This document shows positions 7,700-17,249 of a DNA stretch of 20,801 nucleotides, in pieces. Source of the DNA: Priapulus caudatus (lineage: Eukaryota > Priapulida > Priapulimorpha > Priapulimorphida > Priapulidae). Numbering within the stretch: position 1 is the first letter of the stretch; each line of letters opens with the position of its first letter. The stretch is taken from contig NW_014577123.1 of NCBI RefSeq assembly GCF_000485595.1, positions 134,823 to 155,623 of the forward strand, read 5' to 3'. The notes beneath the pieces were generated by a model, which saw nothing but the letters and a program-made list of their open reading frames with translations, did not search any database and was not told the origin of the DNA. The position numbers were made by a program, and so were the translations under genes.

Positions 7700-9470
7700 A
7701 ATGGTAAAGGGTAAATGGTAAATGTCAAAATGTCGACAAATTTGTCATTATTAACCCCTGATATTGCGCAACAAAACAGCCGACAACTGCAACCAACGAC
7801 GACAACAACGATAATAAAAAAAACACATGTGGCTCCCCCTAGTTTGGCTCTCTGTATGTACTCGCTTGCGTGATAATACAATAACATCAACAGTCCATAA
7901 TAGAGATCTCGACGTGATGCGGCCATGATGCCAAGGCGCGCCGAGGATTGACACTTTGTGTCTTCCAATCACAGCCTACGCCGCACCTCTCTATTATATT
8001 TTCAAAGGTGGGGACCCATTACAGCACCAAATTGCCGATCTCAGGGACTAGGGTATTCTGCTAGTCTAGAAAGGTTTCCTACGATAGAGTTTGGCACAAA
8101 AACGAAATTAACACGCTGTTTAGCGCACTGCGCTACGTCCTTCCGTTGCATTTCCGCATCTCCGTAATCAGAATAAGCCCCGCCTTCTTCGGTGATGGGC
8201 ATGAATGGGGCGTCACCGACGTGACCAGTTCCTGTACCTACTGTCTTTCCCCAGCCTCTTTACTTTTCGTAAATAATGAAATGCTCGGCCGATGCATTTC
8301 GCATCGAAGAGGAAAATTTTCTGCAATTTTACTCGTTGTCGGAAGTGAACGAGTGCGTCATTCATTGAACAATTCACTAAAACACACACAATGTTCGACA
8401 GAGGTTGGAATGTTCGGAGCCAATGTTTACATGCCACAGGATATTAACACTCTTGGATGTTTTATAAGTAAATATGGGGATTTTCAATAAAATAATGCGT
8501 TTTTAATGTATTTACCACGATTTACGTATAGTAATGCTTTTCGGTAGATAGTTAGACGTGGGTCATTATAAAGATATATATGTAACTAGAATCACTGTAA
8601 AACCATTTAAATACTGGATAACGCATTTTCGACGTTGATGTTGTGGGTTTATCAGCCCGTTTGCATGAATTTGCAATTATTCTTTCGATAATTTCTCTTT
8701 AAATGAGCTCGCTCGGCTTCATAAAACCTCGAAAAATTGGATGTGACGTAGTGAGAATTCTGATCACGAAAGCAGCAGTGCGTCTGCGAGGGCTGTTGCT
8801 CCGAGGAGATTTTTAATTAGAATACGAATGAAGACCGTTTGCTGTAGTAGTTGCTTCTCTTCATCGTTTGTGTATGAGCTGCATAATCCACCACACCACC
8901 ACATGCAGTCGGCGGTGAAATAGGAAAGCGTACAAGCAATACATTGCGTGAGTGCGTGCGAAAGTCTATTGTGGTCATACAAATATTTGAAATGGAAATT
9001 AAAAACATTTCCTGCGAAAACGGAATGCGGTGTATGCGTGATGCAACCCAGAATGCCATGTAAATATTTTTGAGTACGTCAATATCATATGTGTAATTTT
9101 CCTCGAAAGTGTCTTTTCCTAGTGGATACTGACAAATAACTACAGTGGTTTTGGTGGCATGGATTAGTACATACATGTTTGTCGGTTTGAAAGTTGAAAG
9201 AGCATATACGTTCTAGACGAGCAAGGCTGTGTATTCATGGCTGATTGTTTAGCTGGCTCTTGGCTGCATGTCTGACTGCTTGGCTGCATTTGTGGAAAGC
9301 TCTTAGATCCTGTATTTCTCCGGTAATTGTGTTTATAATTGAGCATTTCCCTCTGTTTGCGTGCGCTAAATTTTGCGTTCATGCATGGAAGTATGCTCGG
9401 GGATAAGTGTGCGTGCGTGCGTGCGCGTGTGAGTAGGCCTACCTGCGTAAGTGAGTGTTCAGATATGGTT
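7700..9470. other. Longest unique stretch (1.77 kb), no gene supported
   Basis: A TAAATGG-type short tandem repeat opens it (7697-7725). An AATAAA signal lies at 8486-8491 and overlaps the stop codon of the 8146-8490 plus frame, which encodes no recognisable domain. The minus frame at 8817-9176 is likewise unrecognised. There are no tandem repeats longer than a few units and no transposon ends seen. It could be intronic or intergenic. Confidence 0.45.
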
Positions 9471-9475
9471 CTCAT

Positions 9476-9476
9476 C

Positions 9477-9561
<85 letters not shown>

Positions 9562-9623
9562 TTATATTTTTTTCTCCCTCTCTGTTTTTCTCTATTTCTA
9601 TCTCTCTCTTAATATTTCTCTCT

Positions 9624-9661
<38 letters not shown>

Positions 9662-9666
9662 AATCT
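9476..9666. repeat. (CT)n compound polypyrimidine tract
   Basis: About 190 bp of almost continuous CT repeats with TTTATATTTTTTTC and ATCTCTC interruptions. The purest part is about 9493-9553. Long polypurine/polypyrimidine mirror tracts of this kind can form triplex (H-DNA). The Ser/Leu-rich frames across it are shadows. Confidence 0.97.
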
Positions 9667-9940
9667 CTCTCTCGAGCACGCTTTACCCCTCTCTGTCTCC
9701 CCATGCAAATCAGAGTCGTCGATGCAGCGTTATCTCTGTGCGTTTCCACGCAGTCCGCTCGTCTCTCAATCCGTTAGCGCTCCACTCAATGTTTGCGACT
9801 TGCAAATGTCCTCCGGCGCTCTCGCACCTTAGCGCTAACATCGTCGTCGCCTAGCCTGCTTACGCACGCGCCGACACCTGCTTTGTCGACGGCCCATAAA
9901 CCGCTAAATGGGGGGATGCTTACGCATTCTAGTGGAATCG
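9667..9940. other. Unique flank between CT tract and GC-rich segment
   Basis: Composition shifts steadily from pyrimidine-rich to GC-rich. No gene recognised. Confidence 0.4.
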
Positions 9941-10800
9941 CAGTTAATGGGGTGGATACATCGGACATGCGCACCGTACGGCAGGGAACGCGTGCGCACG
10001 CGCCTCGGGGGCCAGAAGTCGTCGTCGGCGTCTGGCGACGTCCCGCGTGTCGCGGGCGACGACATTATCGCGATATCCCGCGAGAATCGCGCACACTGTA
10101 CGCGATGTGCATAAGTGGTGACCCTCCACCTCCCTCCTTCTCTCGCTCTAACTTGCTGTCCGGGATCGCGCACCGGATGGGCGAAGCGTCCAATTGTTCC
10201 TATAACCGCCGGTGCAATTCACGGCCCGCTGAGCGAAGGCAGCTCGGTTTTTATCCGCCGCCGTGCTATGGACCCCGACAAAGTGGTTCCCCGCGCTCAA
10301 GGCCACGTCGGCTCGACCAGCAACAAACGCATCGCATTGTGACGCGCGGGGGCGTTTAACGCGCACGGACGCAGTGTTTCGCCGCCGCCCATTAAGGCCG
10401 CACACACTGACGGCAGTGTTGACGCGCTCGAAGCGCCGTCCCCGCAGCCGCCCGCCGGGCGCGGAGCTTGAGGATGCGATGACAGCGCGCCCGCGCGGCG
10501 TAAAACACCGCGGTCCGTTTACGCGCCGCCGTCTGGAACCTGTTTTCAGCGTGTTACACGGCTGCTGAATTCCGGGGCGTATCGCTGCTGCTGCTTCTGC
10601 TATTGCTCCTGCCGTAGTTTTACTAACCCGTTCGTTTCGTCCTGGTGCGCATCCGCCGATCCTCTCCCCCCCCCCAACATCCCGTGGCTCTATGTGGGGG
10701 CGTGATTTCGAATGGGAACTCGAAATCGTTCCCTGTCTGTACGATTTGATCGCTGTACCGCGCAAGAGCGGGGACGTATATTGATGGAGGGGAGGGGTAG
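9941..10800. promoter_or_regulatory. GC- and CpG-rich segment, possible distal promoter or enhancer
   Basis: This is the most CpG-dense non-repeat stretch in the window, with many CGCG and GCGC words, including the 10-bp palindrome TATCGCGATA at 10066-10075 and a run of ten C at 10667-10676. Overlapping open frames on both strands (for example 9793-10359 plus and 10148-10765 minus) reflect scarcity of stops in GC-rich DNA and resemble no family. Its position next to the TCTCGCGAGA array and the TATA/Inr pair suggests regulatory DNA, but this is inference. Confidence 0.3.
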
Positions 10801-10874
10801 CTTCTGCGTCTTCATTTCGTTAATAGAAAGCCCGACGAAGTGCAGAGAAGAATTCAGAGAAAAGGGTTGCAGCA

Positions 10875-11180
10875 TCTCACGATAGACGGGTTGCATTTCA
10901 CGCGAGCGGTGGTTGCATCTTGCGAGAGAGGGGGTATATCTCGCGAGAGAGGTGCTATATCTCGCGAGAGATGGGCTATATCTCGCGAGAGAGGGGCTAT
11001 ATCTCGCGAGAGAGGGGCTATATCTCGCAAGATAATGGTTTCGTCTCGCGAAGACAGAGCTATATCTCGCGAGAGAATGGCTGCATCTCGCGAGAGAATG
11101 GTTGCGTCTCGCGAGAGCAGAGCTATATCTCGCGAGAAAGGGGCTGCTTCTCGCGAGAGCGGGGCTGCATCTCGCGAGAG
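10875..11180. repeat. 21-bp tandem array of the TCTCGCGAGA palindrome
   Basis: Fourteen to fifteen units follow one another; from 10939 to 11170 the spacing is exactly 21 bp with no indel (11 intervals, 231 bp). Each unit is TCTCGCGAGA plus an 11-bp linker such as GAGGGGCTATA or GAATGGCTGCA. Perfect palindromes start at 10939, 10960, 10981, 11002, 11065, 11086, 11107, 11128, 11149 and 11170; units at 11023 and 11044 are mutated. More diverged units lie to the left (10875, 10896, 10918). TCTCGCGAGA is a known metazoan promoter element (bound by BANP in mammals; also linked to Kaiso). The period of 21 makes frames open on both strands (seven-residue ISRERGA-like repeats), but the plus frame lacks an upstream ATG and nothing suggests protein. 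Confidence 0.9.
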
Positions 11181-11245
11181 TCTCGGGAGAGAGAGAGTCG
11201 TATCTCACGAAAGCGGTGCTGTACAAGCCGCAGACGACGCTGTAC

Positions 11246-11255
11246 TCTCGCGAGA
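11246..11255. promoter_or_regulatory. Isolated perfect TCTCGCGAGA element
   Basis: An eleventh exact copy of the palindrome, 76 bp beyond the last array copy and outside the 21-bp register (76 is not a multiple of 21). A TCTCACGA half-copy lies between them at 11203-11210. Its presence in otherwise unique sequence suggests the motif, rather than only the repeat unit, is retained here. Confidence 0.45.
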
Positions 11256-11575
11256 ACTCGTCGGACGCTCGCTCGCGTTCCACCGCACGTCTTCACCGCT
11301 CGCATCTCGCTGCTGATTGATCGAGTGTCGACGATATTTCGTAAGTGCGTGAAAGCTTGCCGACATGCATCGTTGTCGCCGCGCGTCGCTGCCCGACGTC
11401 CGCGCGTCCGACGCATACGACGACGTCGGCTGCACAGTCCGTCTCCTCTAAGAGGCGTGCCATTGTTTACTCCTGTCAGACGTATGTACGCGCGCGTAGC
11501 AATATACCCGCTGCCGACACCGAAGCGGCTTTAACGAGTCGAGTGTTTGGGTGTCGAGCACACTCCACGATGCGT

Positions 11576-11612
11576 TATAACGGCGTCGCGAACTTGATTG
11601 ATAATCAGTCTG
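11576..11612 (+). promoter_or_regulatory. Candidate TATA + Inr core promoter
   Basis: TATAA at 11576-11580 and the arthropod initiator TCAGTC at 11605-11610 place the presumptive +1 A (11607) 31 bp after the first T of TATAA, the canonical spacing. The TATA continues as CGG rather than the consensus AAR. No clear DPE is seen at +28 to +33. Other TCAGTY matches I checked in this window (961, 1330, 16255) lack a TATA at this distance. No coding exon follows that I can recognise, so this is a prediction only. Confidence 0.25.
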
Positions 11613-11639
11613 GGTACATTAGCGGGAATGATGCGTTCT

Positions 11640-11651
11640 CGCGCATGCGCA
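11640..11651. promoter_or_regulatory. Perfect NRF1/ewg palindrome CGCGCATGCGCA
   Basis: All twelve positions fit YGCGCAYGCGCR, the NRF1/ewg site, which normally lies within about 100 bp of transcription starts. Here it lies about 33 bp downstream of the predicted start, supporting a promoter in this segment. Vertebrate and insect NRF1-family DNA-binding domains are strongly conserved, so the motif is transferable. Confidence 0.35.
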
Positions 11652-12290
11652 CCGACGGCAGTCGAACCTCGCAGCTATACTCGCCGTTAGTGTCCCCTCT
11701 CCACTTACTCGTAGTGCTTGCCGAATAGCCATCTGGTCACGGCGCAGTGAAGTGAATCTATTCGCGTACGCGCGGTCGACATTTGTGTGCATTCATCACG
11801 TTGATATCGGGGAAGAGTGTGTTGTGGCGTTGCTGAGACTAAGCTTAATTATAGATTAATTCCGTTTTTTCTAGATTACCCGTGTATACTTACTAGCGAG
11901 ACTTATGCTGTGCTTTTCCATTACGCTGGAGATTGTTTGTAATTCCGCGATGCATTACTGCACACGACGCACTCAAAGTTGAAATCTGATGAAAGTATTT
12001 GTTCTGTGGTGTGAGTGCGCTGTGTGCATATCTTCCGAATTCAGGCGTCGTGAAAACGAGAAATTGCGGCGATGTTTCACGCGATGATATTGCATGATTT
12101 AAAGTCGTTTGGACAGCGAATCAAAGGCAACGAAACAGATATTCCGCCTTTTTTATGCATACCCATGTCGGCTCTATGGAAACACTTTATATTCGCGTTT
12201 TATGCTCTCTCAAATCATTATTTATGCATGGCGGCTATCTCGTGAAGCATACACAGATGTAACACATGATGAGTATGTGAGTGAAGTGAG
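11652..12290. other. Unique DNA downstream of the candidate promoter
   Basis: AT-richer sequence with no splice-bounded exon or known domain recognised. The plus frame at 12109-12420 runs into CGTG repeats and is probably spurious. It could be a 5' UTR or first intron if the 11607 start is real. Confidence 0.35.
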
Positions 12291-12390
12291 GGCTATGCGT
12301 GAGTGTGGGCGTGCGTACGTGCGTGTGTTGTCTGCGTGCATTCGCGCGTACGTGCACGTGTGTGCGCGCGTGCACGTGCGGGTATGTAAC
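12291..12390. repeat. (GTGC)n/(GTGT)n microsatellite
   Basis: GTGAGTGT, GTGCGTAC and GCACGTGC units over about 100 bp, more degenerate than the arrays at 4048 or 4501. Confidence 0.85.
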
Positions 12391-13110
12391 GCATGCAAAC
12401 CCGTTGTAGCACTAGACTGATTTTCCAGCCCGGCATAACGCCAAACGAATGGGCAACGAATAAACGAAGGCGGATAGAGGAGGGACGAGGCCATTCGGAA
12501 CTATTCGGGCCAACGTTTAGATAACACAGAACGCGTGGTTACGATAAAGTCATGTAGTAGCCGTGACAGTAAAGTAAGCGAAGTAATAGTGCGTTTGAAG
12601 AAAAAAACTATTCTTCCGTATTTAATCAGGCGTGAAGTTTTTTCCGCAAAATGAAATTATAATAATACGTACGCATTTAATTTTCCAATAGATCAGGCTT
12701 CATTTTCGCATTACAGCGCGTATCGTTTTTAGTGCATCGTAACAGCTGGCGTGTGTTGACAGTTTTTCAAATTGAAAATGTCGCGCAGCTATGCAAGTAT
12801 CCGCGCCGTACGCGCTGCGGAAACGTGCATACTATCGGAAAGCGAGAGAATTGATCACGTTGACGATTTTAGTCGAGTTTTCTTTAAACGCGGCAAGCCG
12901 AGATGAATCGGGCCGCACGTCAAAACATTCATGAGCGTTCGCACGTAATCTCGCTTTTCGTCGCTCGGGTATATATTCCCGCAGCTCGACAGCAATCATG
13001 TCGGTGATTGACTGAACGCTCAGCGGAGAGAGAGAGAGAGAGCGCGCAAGAAAATGAACGCGTTAAGCGAATAGGCAAGTATTTCCCTGACCTCTCTCGA
13101 CCTTCCTCTG
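12391..13110. other. Unique non-coding DNA with a short (GA)n
   Basis: About 720 bp of mixed sequence with a (GA)n run near 13026-13042. No gene, RNA or element end recognised. Confidence 0.45.
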
Positions 13111-13117
13111 CAGTGAG

Positions 13118-13345
13118 AGATGCGTGCGTGCGTGCGTGCGTGCGTGGGTACGTGCGTGCGTGCACGCGAACGTGCTTGCGTGCTTGTCTGCGTGTGTATA
13201 TATCAATATGCATCATGTATGCATCAATGTGTATGCGTGTTTGCTTGCGGTTGCTTGCGTGCGTGCATGGGGGACTGTATGTGTATGGCGGTGGGTGCGT
13301 GCATGCGCGCATATCAGTGTTTGCGTGTGTGCGGGTGTCGTATGT
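13118..13345. repeat. (TGCG)n and TG-rich microsatellite
   Basis: Pure TGCG at 13121-13146, then degenerate GTGC, CTTGCGTG and TATG units to about 13345. All plus-strand open frames here are Cys/Val/Arg/Ala-rich repeat translations. Confidence 0.9.
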
Positions 13346-13462
13346 GTCTTCACCAGCGGTGAGTGTAAAATCTCAATGGAGCAATACGAAAGCGTAACGC
13401 ATTCTTCGCTGCCTTAACCCGAAATGAAACCATTCGAAATCCGGAGTATCCGATTCGGGTCT

Positions 13463-13507
13463 GGATTCCGGACTTCCGGATTCCGGACTTCCGGATCGGA
13501 TTCCGGC
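13463..13507. repeat. 15-bp tandem repeat carrying ETS-like sites
   Basis: Two exact 15-bp copies of GGATTCCGGACTTCC (13463-13477 and 13478-13492) are followed by a partial GGATCGGATTCCGG. Each copy junction creates ACTTCCGG (13472-13479 and 13487-13494), the reverse form of the ETS/GABP site CCGGAAGT. The function is unknown and the sites may be a by-product of slippage. Confidence 0.75.
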
Positions 13508-13608
13508 ACACCGCGCGCGACGGGCGCCCTCGCAGATTTACATTTCACAACTTCGTCGGTTTTCATTACACGGTGATTAATTCTGCATCGATTTCTGCTC
13601 GTTGAAAT

Positions 13609-13765
13609 GCTAATTCCCCGAGCCACACCGCGATGACAGAGCGTGAACCGTGGCTGGCACGCCTCACATATAGCGTCATAGCGCTAATTCCCCGAGCCAT
13701 ACCGCGATGACAGAGCATAAACCGTGGCTGGCACGCCTCACATATAGCGTCATAGCGCTCATTCG
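13609..13765. repeat. 74-bp tandem duplication
   Basis: Copies 13609-13682 and 13683-13756 differ at only about three positions (CACACC/CATACC and GCGTGAAC/GCATAAAC). A few bases of a third copy (GCTCATTC) follow at 13757. The unit has no simple-repeat character and contains short GCCACAC and TAGCGTCATAGCGCTA-like elements. It looks like a recent unequal duplication. The minus-strand frames at 13414-13626 and 13566-13784 are side effects. Confidence 0.9.
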
Positions 13766-13980
13766 TGTCCGTCGTTAACCGCATGATGACACGCAGGCCT
13801 CTTTACACCTAATGTCATGGGAGCTTTTAATGTCGTCCTACCCCTCGCCGCAGCCCCCCACCGTCACAGGCGTGACGTATGTTCTCGGCTGCGCGCTGTT
13901 GGCACTCGTGCGACTTCGGGTGTTGCAGACGTCATGTTTGCGTTTACAGCATCACCGGGACGTCGCACTGCAATTACCAC

Positions 13981-14378
13981 AGTGTGCGTGTGTGTGTGTG
14001 TGTGTGCGTGTGTGCGTGCGTGCGTGCGTGCTTCGCCACTGTGCGTGCGTGCGTGCGGTTGTATGTGTGTGTGTGGCGCGGTGGCCTGTGTATGGGATTG
14101 GCGGTGTGCGCGGGCGCCGCCGAAAGCGTGTGTGTGCATGTGCGTGTGTATGTTGTGTGCGCGTGAGTGGGGTGCTGGTGGGCATATGTGTGTGTGTCGT
14201 GTGTGCTGTGATGGTGTGTGTGTCGTGTGTGCGTGTGTGTGTGTGATGTCGTGTGTGGTGTCCGTGTGTGCATGTTTGCGCAGTTATGTGTGTGTGCGTG
14301 CTGTGTGTATGGACGTGTGTGTGTGTGTGGGTGTGTGATGTGTATGTGGTGTGTGTGTGTGTGTGTGTGTTGTGTCGA
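13981..14378. repeat. TG-rich complex microsatellite
   Basis: About 400 bp of TG dinucleotides interrupted by CGTGCG, TCGTG and GGTGTG units; pure (TG)n at about 14351-14370. The four plus frames and three minus frames (Thr/His-rich) are shadows. Confidence 0.95.
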
Positions 14379-14489
14379 AGTGCTGTTAGAGAAGGGGGAG
14401 AGCGCAGATAGAAGGAAACGGGAGCCGAGCGAGATATGAGAAGAACAAGCTGCGAGGAGAGCGCCATGCGCGAGAGAAAAAACAGCGCG

Positions 14490-14726
14490 AGAGAAATGAG
14501 AGATAGAGACTTAGAGAGAGAGCAAGAGAGAGAGAGGAGAGGGAGCAGGAGAGGAGAGAGAGAGAGAAAGAGAGATATATAATATAGGCAGAGCAGAGCA
14601 TGGCTAGAAGAGGACGAGAGCGAGAGAGAGAGAGAGAGATAGAGAGAGGAGAAAGACGAGAGAGAGAGAGACTGGAGAGACGCAGAGTAGCGAGAGAAGA
14701 ACGAGAGAGAGAGAGAGATGAAGTAG
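14490..14726. repeat. (GA)n imperfect purine tract
   Basis: About 240 bp of GAGAGA with AGCAGAG, TATATAATATAG and CGAGAG interruptions. This is a possible GAGA-factor binding cluster if the organism has Trl. The Ser/Leu-rich minus frame at 14386-14832 is a shadow. Confidence 0.95.
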
Positions 14727-14739
14727 GGGCGGGGAGGGC

Positions 14740-15490
14740 GTCATGAGAGCTGTAATGTAGATTAATAATATATTTTAGATTCACACGAAGTCTGCATGGA
14801 AAACGTATTAAATATGTTTTGAAACTCCACAATTAGATCTCTGCAAATATAGATAAATACGCATTTACACTTATCTGTGCGGTTGGGGAAATTCTACCAA
14901 CCATTTCTTATTCCTGCAAAGCTGGCGACAAGATGTTATTGCCCAAATATTTATGTAAGGTGCGGTGCGAGCGATGACCGCTACGATCTCCGGTGGAGGA
15001 GGCGTGGAAAGCAAACCTATCGCTAATTCACATATTATTAAATCGTCGTAGGGTAATGTACGGGCTTTACTACGCGTCTATAAGTCTGTCTGCCGCTCTC
15101 TCAGGCAGCCAAAAAATGGAAACACACCTCGCCTGATGCTAATATTTCTGCCACATTATAAAGCGAATGCGTCGGGGCTGATATTAAAACAGAAGGCATT
15201 CGTTTGAACGATATTGCCACGAATTTCGTCATCGTCGTTAGCGTTCATACACGGAATGGAATTCACATTCACGTTAGAATCAAAAATATTGCTCGCCTGC
15301 TTGCTTCCGCATATTGTTATGACTAAGGCGTAGCAAAAATCATGTCCCACATGCGATGATCGTAAAGTGTGAATTCATGCTCTGCTGGCAAGCCATCACT
15401 GCTGCATAGATGAGCGTGCCCACATGCTCTGATTGCGTGCATTTCTCGCAGTCGACGCGCATCACGCCGCGTCTGCGCCGCCGGCGCCAC
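14740..15490. other. Unique AT-richer DNA, no gene seen
   Basis: Mixed sequence, including the minus frame 15156-15350, which matches no known family. No RNA gene or repeat was recognised. Confidence 0.45.
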
Positions 15491-15499
15491 GCGAAAGTA

Positions 15500-15686
15500 T
15501 GCGCTTGTGTGTGTGTTGGCTGTGTGTGTGTGTGCTGTGTGTGTGTTGTGTCTGTGTGTGTGTTGTTGTGTGTGTGTGGTGTGTGTGTGGTGTGTGTGTG
15601 TGGGTGTGTGTGTGGCGTGTGTGTGTGTGTGTGTGTCGGACTGTGTGTGTGGTGTGTGCGTGGTGGTGATGTGTGTGTGTGTGTAA
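15500..15686. repeat. (TG)n microsatellite with GTGG and TGC interruptions
   Basis: About 190 bp of TG repeats with periodic GGTGTGTGTG and TTGTGTG interruptions, so moderately degenerate. Confidence 0.95.
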
Positions 15687-15699
15687 GTACGCGCGTTGC

Positions 15700-16025
15700 G
15701 TTCGGGTGATACTCAAGCCCATACTGCTGCGGCGGCTTGCGAGGGTGTACGAGCCGAGCGTTGTGTGTTACCCGGCGACGGATGCAGCGTGTGTACTGGT
15801 AATCAGTGAGCGGGGCGTCGCTCCGCAGCCGCGTCGCCTTGTTGCTCGTATGGTTATGCTGGCGACAGCCCGCAATCGCTGATGAGCTGCCTGCTGCTCT
15901 CGTCTCGCTCGCGTATGGCTAATAATATTGGCTGATTTCTAGCAATCCCCGGCTGATGCCTCTTTGGGTGATGACACGAGCAAATCCCTAGGTTTGCTTG
16001 CAAGAAACTCGACGAACAAGAACAC
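15700..16025. other. Unique DNA, no gene seen
   Basis: Mixed GC-rich to neutral sequence between TG and CT microsatellites. No recognisable feature. Confidence 0.45.
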
Positions 16026-16028
16026 CGC

Positions 16029-16100
16029 GCTCTCTCTCTCTCTCTTTCTCCCTCTCTCTCTCTAATCTCTCTCTCTGCTCTCTCTCTCTCTCTCTCTCTC

Positions 16101-16138
<38 letters not shown>

Positions 16139-16152
16139 TTCTCTTTCTCTCG

Positions 16153-16185
<33 letters not shown>

Positions 16186-16191
16186 TCTTAT
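16029..16191. repeat. (CT)n polypyrimidine tract
   Basis: About 160 bp of CT repeats with CTTTCTCC, GTTTCTC and CGCTC interruptions. Arg/Glu-rich minus frames here are shadows. Confidence 0.96.
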
Positions 16192-16261
16192 TTCGCCCAC
16201 TCCACACGCGTTCTTTGTATGTGCCTCGTTTCTGTATTGATCTGGCGCTGTTGATCAGTCA

Positions 16262-16444
16262 CTCCGGTCCGCTCCGTCCGTCCGTCCGGTCCATCCATCC
16301 GGTCCATCCATCCATCCAATCCACTCCATCCATCCATCCATCTAATCCATCTCCGTGCCATTTCATCCATCAATCTATCCATCCATCCATTTTCATTCAT
16401 CCATCCATCCATCCATCCATCCATCCATCCATCCATCCATCCAT

Positions 16445-16477
<33 letters not shown>

Positions 16478-16622
16478 TATCCATCTATCCATCCGTGCAT
16501 CTATCCATCAATCCATCCATCCATCCATTCATCCATCCATCCATCCATCAATCTATTAATCAATCCGTCCATCCAGCAATGCTCCGTCCGTCCGTCTGTC
16601 CGTCCGTCCGTTTATCCATCCA
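16262..16622. repeat. (CATC)n tetranucleotide array
   Basis: A perfect run of about 18 CATC units (16398-16470) sits within 360 bp of CATC, CCGT and CAAT variants, with CCGTCCGT runs at both ends (16275-16288 and 16585-16613). The decay towards both edges is typical of expansion from a central pure core. Translations such as HPSIHPSI are repeat shadows. Confidence 0.97.
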
Positions 16623-17030
16623 CCTCATCCCTACATTATTAAATAACTTCAATAATCAAATAATTAATCAAACAATCGATTAATAAGCCAATATATCGAC
16701 CCATTTTCCCCTTCATCCATCCATTCACCACTCTGCCCCACCTCTGTCCACCTTTATTTTTCTCCTTCGCTATGCTTCTATTCTTTCTCCGCGACAATTC
16801 TCCCTCTCTGTCTTCAGCTATCTACCCTCCACCTCCGCTACGTCAATACGCTGTGTTTTTCTTACCCATCTATTCCTCCGGCTCAAGCAATTACTTCATG
16901 ACCTTATTTCCTAGTTCCTTGTTCTAGTCAGTATGAAGGTTTGGGGACAGGCTTGAATACTTGCCATGTCTACGCGGGTATCTATCTGACAACGTATAGT
17001 TAGCTACCTTGCTATCAGTCTCGCGTGCAC
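16623..17030. other. AT- and pyrimidine-rich DNA, no gene seen
   Basis: AATCAA-type short repeats at about 16638-16690, then pyrimidine-biased unique sequence. No feature recognised. Confidence 0.45.
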
Positions 17031-17039
17031 CCACTTACA

Positions 17040-17080
17040 GACACCCACGCGCACGCACACACACTCACGTACGCACGCGT
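17040..17080. repeat. Short (CACG)n microsatellite
   Basis: CACGCG and CACACA units over about 40 bp. Confidence 0.75.
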
Positions 17081-17202
17081 GTAGACGCAAGGAAGTGTAC
17101 ACACTATTCGGCATGAAATATCGGTGTAATATAACATAAACTTATCATACTGACTTGAAAAAGAAGTTCTAACTCGTAGTAGCTCTTTAACATTACACAC
17201 CT

Positions 17203-17248
17203 GCGCACGCACGCGTGTGTGCGTGTGCGCGTGCGTGTGTGCGTGTAT
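17203..17248. repeat. Short (CGTG)n microsatellite
   Basis: CACGCACGCG followed by GTGTGCGTG units. It faces the CACG block at 17040-17080 in opposite polarity, about 125 bp apart. Confidence 0.8.
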
Positions 17249-17249
17249 C

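Noticed and set aside
8146-8490. 114-codon frame ending in an AATAAA signal
   Set aside because: No recognisable domain, promoter or splice sites. AATAAA is expected by chance in AT-rich DNA.
10066-10075. TATCGCGATA palindrome as a DRE/BEAF-type site
   Set aside because: DRE is TATCGATA; the extra CG breaks the match, and CGATA half-sites are common by chance.
10148-10765. 205-codon minus-strand frame in the GC-rich segment
   Set aside because: Stop codons are scarce in CpG-rich DNA. The composition is Arg/Ala/Gly/Ser-rich without any recognisable motif, and plus frames overlap it.
10840-11534. Plus-strand protein of ISRERGA-type heptad repeats, and a minus-strand LARYSPS-type repeat protein at 10690-11283
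   Set aside because: The frames are open on both strands because the 21-bp period is a multiple of three and the unit lacks stops. The plus frames have no ATG at their 5' end, and no other coding evidence exists.
16215-16559. HPSIHPSI-type repeat protein
   Set aside because: A direct translation of the (CATC)n microsatellite.
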